The position numbers and the translations under genes are program-made. From a virus: a stretch of 43,195 nt of DNA. This document shows, piece after piece, positions 38,263 to 43,195 of this stretch (position 1 is its first letter; every line of letters begins with the position of its first letter). A model generated the notes under the pieces. That model did no database searches. It had not been told where the DNA came from and saw only the letters and a program-made list of their open reading frames with translations. The DNA lies in IMG/VR virus record IMGVR_UViG_3300044639_000555, positions 1 to 43,195 of that record; one strand, 5' to 3'.

Positions 38263-41200
38263 AATGTAACATATCCCCAGTATATTGTTTGACTTGATCC
38301 ACTAGAATTATTAATTATAAAATCAAATCTATTAGCTGTAGTAGTTGACACAACAGTAGTTGATATGGTGCCTTCGGCTCCTACAATCTGTGTTGGCATA
38401 GTTGTGATTAAAATTGGACTTCCGCCGCCGGTGTAGTTCCATGCTCGTTGAGTGCCTAGCACTGGCACATTGGTATTAGTAACACTCACAGTGGCTTGGT
38501 AAGCTATGATACCATTAGGAATGTTGCCCCTAACCCATAATTGATAATTGCCGTTTATGGGGACTGTGATGCTGTAGGTATTTATGCCAGTGGCCACAGT
38601 CCAAGTACCGGTTGTTCTAACAGCAACGCCGGTCAGAGCCGCACCGTTGCCCAAAAAGTTGCCTGAGATACTAACATTTCCGGGAAACGTAGCAACACCA
38701 GTATTGTCAAATATAGTAGAATAACTTCCAGCAACTAATGTGACATTAGCACTTGTACCAGTAACATTTCCTGTGATAGAAATATTACCACTAAAATTAG
38801 TTGCTGTTACATTACCAGTAACTGCAAGACCAGTATTACTTACAGTAGCAATAATAGAATTTGCATTTGCACCACCTGCAAAAATCTTAACTGACTTGCC
38901 GGCAACAGTAGTACCAATTGCTAAATTACCACCTGATTGACTTGTATTACTTACATTACCTTGAGCATACAAATAACTATCAGCCGCATATACAATATTA
39001 CCTAAACTATTTGTAGGTGTTCCGTTATCATAGCCTGAATTGATGATACCTAAATCTAAATAATTTACAGTATCCGTACCATTATCAGCAGTAGCAACAA
39101 AGTCTGTAGTAGCATCTGTTCCTGTACTCTTATTTTGAATAGTTAATTGTGTGTATGAATTAACATTAGATACAAACCCACTCATTGTATTAGCTAATGG
39201 AGTGAAGGTAGGACCTGCTAATATTGAATTAACACCCGTTACACTAGTACCACTAACTGTTAAATTAGCCAATGTGCCAAGTGATGTAATGTTTGGTTGA
39301 GCATTAGTATATACTGTTCCGGAAATTAAAGCATTACTTACTTGACCAGATACATTGCTACCGGTGATATATGTTAATGTTGCACCATTGCCAATTAAAT
39401 AGTTAGCACTTATATTTCCGGTAGCATTCATATTTCCAGAAGTTTTTACGTTGCCGGAACTTGGTTCAATTGTAGCATAGTTTACATATTTTATGTTACC
39501 ATCATAGGTCATTATACTCATATCACCGGTGGAGGTGATATCTTGTGCTACTGTCGGTGCCGGTAAACTAGTTAACTCACTACCGTTACCTAAAATATAA
39601 GCACCAGTCACATTACCAGTAACACTTAAATTACCGTTTGCAGTTAATGTGTTTGCCAATCGTATTGATTGGAAATCAATTGTAATGTTTGGATTTATAC
39701 CAACATTAGAGTTAGGCTTATCAAAATAGAAATCATCATATGCAAGTACTGTAGAAGGTCCAATGTTTAATCTAGCTGTTGTTTGATTTGGATTGATGGC
39801 TATAGAGTTTCTAACGTTAACTACACCACCTGTACCAACAATTGCGTTAGACCCTGAGTTGGCTAATGTATATAATACTGAATTAAAAATGTTCAATGAA
39901 CCAGCACTTATGTTGGCTTGTAATGATGTACTATCACTCAGCATAGAAACAGTTGCAGATGTATTACTTACAGACAACAATCCCAATGCCACGTTACTAA
40001 ATATAACATTCCCTGCACCAGAAATTGTAACAGGAGTGATATTACCACCTGAAACTAATGCCATTGAACAATTTTGTATAGCCAGACTACCGCTTCCTGT
40101 TTTACTTAGCGCACCCACAACATTGCCAGATCCCAAATTAAATTCTGATAAATATACAGTTCCACTTGAAGTGTGTGATATTCCTTGTTGAACACCTATG
40201 CCTTTAAAACAAAAAGAACTACTATTTCCACTAATTGTTAAATTACCTAATAATGCAGGACTAAATGGTTGTTTTCCGCCCGGTGTGTCACTTGATATTG
40301 TAATTGCAAATTTATTATCAATAGTAACATCTTCATCATACTCACCAGGATATACAATAACTACACCGCCATCACCAACCAAATCAACTGCCTTGCTAAT
40401 AGTTAGATAGGGATTGATTACCGTACCATTACCGGTTGTGTCGTTACCATTCATACCAACATATATTGTAGATTGATTTAATACTAAACCAGTAACGTTT
40501 GCAATGTTTACGCTATTTGCGCTATTGGCAAAGTTAGCATTGCCCGCATCAAGTGCAAATGTTGCATTTGCTACAGTACCAGATACGTTAGCACCAGTAA
40601 TAGATGTAAGTCCAGCACCGTTTGCCGTTATTTTATCTACTGTTAATACTTTAGTTGATTTGTCAAATGCGAAATTAGCACTTGCACCAAAATTACCACT
40701 GTCATTAAACTGAACTTGTGTATTAGAACCACCAGGTGTACCACTGCCTCCACCAATTGATACTTGTGTACCATTAGCGTAATTGATAGCAAACGCATTT
40801 GCAGGTAGTGTTAAGTTACCAGTACTATCAAACGTCCATAAGTTTGAATTAGCATTTACCGTAACATTTGAGTTACCGTTAGTTAATGTTGGTGCGCTTA
40901 ATGTTAATGCACTAATACTAGAGAAGCCACTGATATACGGAGCAGGACTTGCACCGCTGCTTGTAATAGAACCAGGTACAATCAGATTACCAACCAAATT
41001 GCCGCCAGCTGGTAATGTTAAGTTAATATCGTTGCCAAATATCCAATCAGTCGGAGCAGTATTGTCATTACCGGCATTGGCTGCAGTATTATATTTGGTT
41101 ATTACAAATGTTGCCCCGCCATTACCAGCAGTCATAGTCAATACATCACCATCTTGATAACCTGTGCCCGGATCAGTTACACCGACATTAACAACCTGAC

Positions 41201-43195
41201 CACTTAAACCATAACCGTAACCTACTATCATATCTGTACCTGAGCCTCCGGAAACAGCAGAAGAACTTCCGCCATCACCGTAACCACTGCCACCAGTTAA
41301 TAATGTACAGATATTATATTGACCTGTTACTCTTAGTGTCAAGTCGTTTACATTCGGTGCAATGATAGTAGCACTGTTGGGCAGTGTTAAGTTACCAGTG
41401 CTACCAAATGTCCATTGATTTGTACCAGTGTGCAAAGATATTACGCCAGGTGATGCTACCGCATTACCACTATATATTTCAACATTGCTACCATGATATG
41501 GTTGTGTAGAGTTTCCGCCTCTTAGTACAAGAGTACCGCCTATATTACCCCAACTTGGGTTGCCTATATCAGATCCAGCATCACCTGCAGTGATTGTTAG
41601 GTCACCGCCTTCTCCGGAATTCCAACCAGTTGCCGCAATGCCACCATCTCCAGCAGTGATTGTTAACGGAGCTCCGGCTGTACCAGTTGTATAGCCAATC
41701 ACAGCATTGGCGCCGTTAGGAGTTACAAGACTACCCGGTAATGTTAGAATACCATCTATGCCAAAAGCCCATGCATTAGCATTGACTGTGATATTAGTAC
41801 TAACATTAGCAGTCTCACTTATTTGGCTACCTCCTGGTAATGTTAATGCACCATTAGCATTAAAGTCCCATAGATTAGGACCAGGGCTACCATTTTGTCC
41901 TACTGCTATTCTAACAATACCTGATCCTGGAGTAGGATTAGCATATACTGCCGCAATATTACTAGTGCCGATGTTGCCGATATCTTCGGCCCAAATACTT
42001 GATGCACCACCGTTACTACCACTTGATACTGATAGTAATGGTAGATCAGGATTTGATTGTAATAATGCAACATTTGATCCAAATACATTTGTAAGACCAT
42101 TGATTACTAGATTGCCCGGCAATGTTAGATTACCATCTGTGCCAAATGTCCACATAGCATTACTACTATTACCATCATTACTGTTGATAACAACATTACC
42201 TGTGTTTGCTAACTTAACATAGAAGTTATCACTACCTAAGAACAACTCGGTTGTATACAAGTTTCCACTTGTCATATGTATATGGTCACCGTCAAACGCT
42301 GTTGGATATATTAATAACTGTTGATTGGCAGTAGTTCCACCTATTGGTTTTAAAGCAATAGCACTACCACTAAGTGATTGGTCTGGAATGTTGGTTTCAT
42401 AAACAATACTGCCTAATGGTAATATTAAATTACCGTCACTAGTAAATGACCAACTGTACTGATTATTAACATCATCAGTACCGATTACGACATTGCCTGC
42501 ATCACCTGCTTCTAATTTTACATACTTGCCGTCATCACCAAAGTATTGGTCATAATAGGCGTTATTGCCTGTGTCAAGGTGTATGTGTGTGGCAACATCA
42601 CCACCGCGCACTCTCAGGTATTGTAATGCACTATTAGCAATACTATTATTTCCAGGAGCCAAATACAATCCGCCACTGCCATCATTGCTGCCAGTGCCTA
42701 TTACAATTTGGTCGCTAAATGTCACATTTCCAGTATTTGCTCCGCCACCAGATGCGCCCTGAACGCCCTGGACACCTTGAACCCCAACTTCTCCTTTATC
42801 GCCAACAGCACCTTGTACACCTTGTGCTCCGACATCACCTTTTGTGCCTTTTTCTCCTTTATCGCCAACAGCACCTTGTGCGCCTTGCACTCCAACTTCA
42901 CCTTTATCGCCTTTTGTGCCAGCATCGCCTTGTGCGCCAGTCGAACCAGCAGAACCTTGCACTCCAACTTCACCTTTATCGCCTTTTGTGCCAATATCAC
43001 CTTGCACGCCTTGCGCGCCTGTTGCACCCTTGTCGCCAGCAACACCTTGTGCTCCTTGTGCACCTGATCCACCAACAGCAGGTTCACCTTTGTCGCCTTT
43101 AGTTCCTTTGTCGCCTTGCTCATACAATTCAACGAAATTATCGTTGATCTTATCAAAGGCTACGCGAAGTTTATCGCCTGTGCCGTCGTTTGCTG
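38259..43195 (-). CDS. Giant tail-fibre protein, collagen-like, cut by window edge
   Basis: At least 1645 residues are visible. The true start lies beyond the right edge: the frame reads on from 43127 through NDGTGDKLRVAFDKINDNFV, a segment typical of phage fibre N-terminal modules, so the apparent start at 43127 (a TTG) is inside the gene. Next come about 120 residues of Gly-x-y collagen-like repeats (GTKGDKGEVGVQG), then many GNLTLPGN/WTFGTDGNL repeats that likely form a beta structure. A later beta-helix entry YVGMNGNDTTGNGTVINPYL leads to VIVYPGEYDEDVTI, and the C-terminus is beta-rich. Host recognition is the likely role. Confidence 0.85.
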   Translation of the reverse strand, partial: ANDGTGDKLRVAFDKINDNFVELYEQGDKGTKGDKGEPAVGGSGAQGAQGVAGDKGATGAQGVQGDIGTKGDKGEVGVQGSAGSTGAQGDAGTKGDKGEVGVQGAQGAVGDKGEKGTKGDVGAQGVQGAVGDKGEVGVQGVQGVQGASGGGANTGNVTFSDQIVIGTGSNDGSGGLYLAPGNNSIANSALQYLRVRGGDVATHIHLDTGNNAYYDQYFGDDGKYVKLEAGDAGNVVIGTDDVNNQYSWSFTSDGNLILPLGSIVYETNIPDQSLSGSAIALKPIGGTTANQQLLIYPTAFDGDHIHMTSGNLYTTELFLGSDNFYVKLANTGNVVINSNDGNSSNAMWTFGTDGNLTLPGNLVINGLTNVFGSNVALLQSNPDLPLLSVSSGSNGGASSIWAEDIGNIGTSNIAAVYANPTPGSGIVRIAVGQNGSPGPNLWDFNANGALTLPGGSQISETANVSTNITVNANAWAFGIDGILTLPGSLVTPNGANAVIGYTTGTAGAPLTITAGDGGIAATGWNSGEGGDLTITAGDAGSDIGNPSWGNIGGTLVLRGGNSTQPYHGSNVEIYSGNAVASPGVISLHTGTNQWTFGSTGNLTLPNSATIIAPNVNDLTLRVTGQYNICTLLTGGSGYGDGGSSSAVSGGSGTDMIVGYGYGLSGQVVNVGVTDPGTGYQDGDVLTMTAGNGGATFVITKYNTAANAGNDNTAPTDWIFGNDINLTLPAGGNLVGNLIVPGSITSSGASPAPYISGFSSISALTLSAPTLTNGNSNVTVNANSNLWTFDSTGNLTLPANAFAINYANGTQVSIGGGSGTPGGSNTQVQFNDSGNFGASANFAFDKSTKVLTVDKITANGAGLTSITGANVSGTVANATFALDAGNANFANSANSVNIANVTGLVLNQSTIYVGMNGNDTTGNGTVINPYLTISKAVDLVGDGGVVIVYPGEYDEDVTIDNKFAITISSDTPGGKQPFSPALLGNLTISGNSSSFCFKGIGVQQGISHTSSGTVYLSEFNLGSGNVVGALSKTGSGSLAIQNCSMALVSGGNITPVTISGAGNVIFSNVALGLLSVSNTSATVSMLSDSTSLQANISAGSLNIFNSVLYTLANSGSNAIVGTGGVVNVRNSIAINPNQTTARLNIGPSTVLAYDDFYFDKPNSNVGINPNITIDFQSIRLANTLTANGNLSVTGNVTGAYILGNGSELTSLPAPTVAQDITSTGDMSIMTYDGNIKYVNYATIEPSSGNVKTSGNMNATGNISANYLIGNGATLTYITGSNVSGQVSNALISGTVYTNAQPNITSLGTLANLTVSGTSVTGVNSILAGPTFTPLANTMSGFVSNVNSYTQLTIQNKSTGTDATTDFVATADNGTDTVNYLDLGIINSGYDNGTPTNSLGNIVYAADSYLYAQGNVSNTSQSGGNLAIGTTVAGKSVKIFAGGANANSIIATVSNTGLAVTGNVTATNFSGNISITGNVTGTSANVTLVAGSYSTIFDNTGVATFPGNVSISGNFLGNGAALTGVAVRTTGTWTVATGINTYSITVPINGNYQLWVRGNIPNGIIAYQATVSVTNTNVPVLGTQRAWNYTGGGSPILITTMPTQIVGAEGTISTTVVSTTTANRFDFIINNSSGSSQTIYWGYVTL
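42745..43126 (-). repeat. Collagen-like Gly-x-y repeat region
   Basis: About 125 codons of GXY triplets in the fibre gene. At DNA level a core equivalent to TTATCGCCAACAGCACCTTG (plus strand) recurs several times between 42797 and 42890, and a second phrase CCAACTTCACCTTTATCGCC recurs near 42893 and 42964. Such near-identical repeats can change length by slippage or recombination and may vary host range. Confidence 0.8.

Noticed and set aside
41707-42222. Plus-strand open frame of 171 codons in the fibre gene
   Set aside because: It is the mirror of the repeated GNLTLPGN coding phrases; its Pro/Leu-rich repetitive product is a by-product of that repeat.
43125-43127. Start of the giant fibre gene at 43127
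   Set aside because: This is a TTG inside a frame that continues to the window edge through a typical fibre segment (NDGTGDKLRVAF), so the gene is truncated by the window.
42708-43156. Overlapping frames on both strands in the collagen-like region
   Set aside because: The regular repeat leaves all frames open. Only the Gly-x-y frame gives a sensible protein continuous with the rest of the fibre.
1-43195. CRISPR arrays, integrases, insertion sequences and attachment sites
   Set aside because: I saw no regularly spaced direct repeats with unique spacers, no recombinase or transposase motifs and no terminal inverted repeats.

Overview
The window is a contiguous piece of a tailed-phage genome of the T4-like (contractile-tail myovirus) superfamily. 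It is AT-rich and very densely packed. Every gene I can support lies on the minus strand, so the genes read from high to low coordinates. The evidence for a T4-type phage is a T4-style family B DNA polymerase, a gp45-like sliding clamp, a DsbA-like dsDNA-binding protein, a gp30-like ATP-dependent DNA ligase, a FEN-type 5'-3' exonuclease, a UV-damage endonuclease, and many small proteins that I recall from marine cyanophage and pelagiphage relatives. The host is not fixed by the sequence. A phasin-like protein, a secreted Ala/Lys-rich protein and the queuosine/folate enzymes suggest an aquatic proteobacterium (inference). I found no tRNA, rRNA, CRISPR array, integrase or insertion sequence.

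Layout in transcription order. (1) 43195-36883: tail-fibre and adhesin genes, namely a giant collagen-like/beta-helix fibre protein cut by the window edge, then a protein with two LamG-like domains. (2) 36837-28184: a pirin-like cupin, then a cassette of five otherwise unrelated proteins sharing a short N-terminal leader (MRA/MKI...E) that resembles the T4 capsid-targeting sequence. These include a Cys-motif (GP88-like) protein, a GH19-type lysozyme with a twin-arginine signal, a multi-domain protein ending in an HExxH zincin, and a GTRWCTA-domain protein. A Dps ferritin sits inside the same cassette. I read this as a set of head-packaged, possibly injected proteins. (3) 28160-22475: dsbA-polB, the sliding clamp, and a DpdA/TGT-like transglycosylase. 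(4) 22463-15543: small conserved genes, an Hc1-like histone, GTP cyclohydrolase I, a nucleotidyltransferase, QueD, a YhhQ-type transporter, a DfrB (R67-type) dihydrofolate reductase and QueE. Together with DpdA these form a 7-deazaguanine DNA-modification pathway without a visible QueC. (5) 15543-9030: DUF2061, a glycosyltransferase, a GalE-like epimerase, UvdE, a possible nuclease, and a DEAH helicase fused to an HNH-like tail. (6) 9008-26: 5'-3' exonuclease, DNA ligase and many small early-type genes.

Regulation is unusually legible. Ten minus-strand promoters have a TTGACA-like -35 box and a TATAAT-like -10 box separated by 16-17 nt. Several places carry a GCATAAATA motif resembling the T4 late promoter TATAAATA. 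The exonuclease, uvdE and the first HExxH gene have a promoter element ending only a few bases before the ATG and no Shine-Dalgarno sequence, so leaderless mRNAs are predicted. A perfect 7-bp hairpin lies at the predicted 5' end of the folE message.

Names resting on family memory rather than a search are flagged in the entries. Starts were chosen by Shine-Dalgarno placement and the many ATGA/TAATG overlaps between neighbours.
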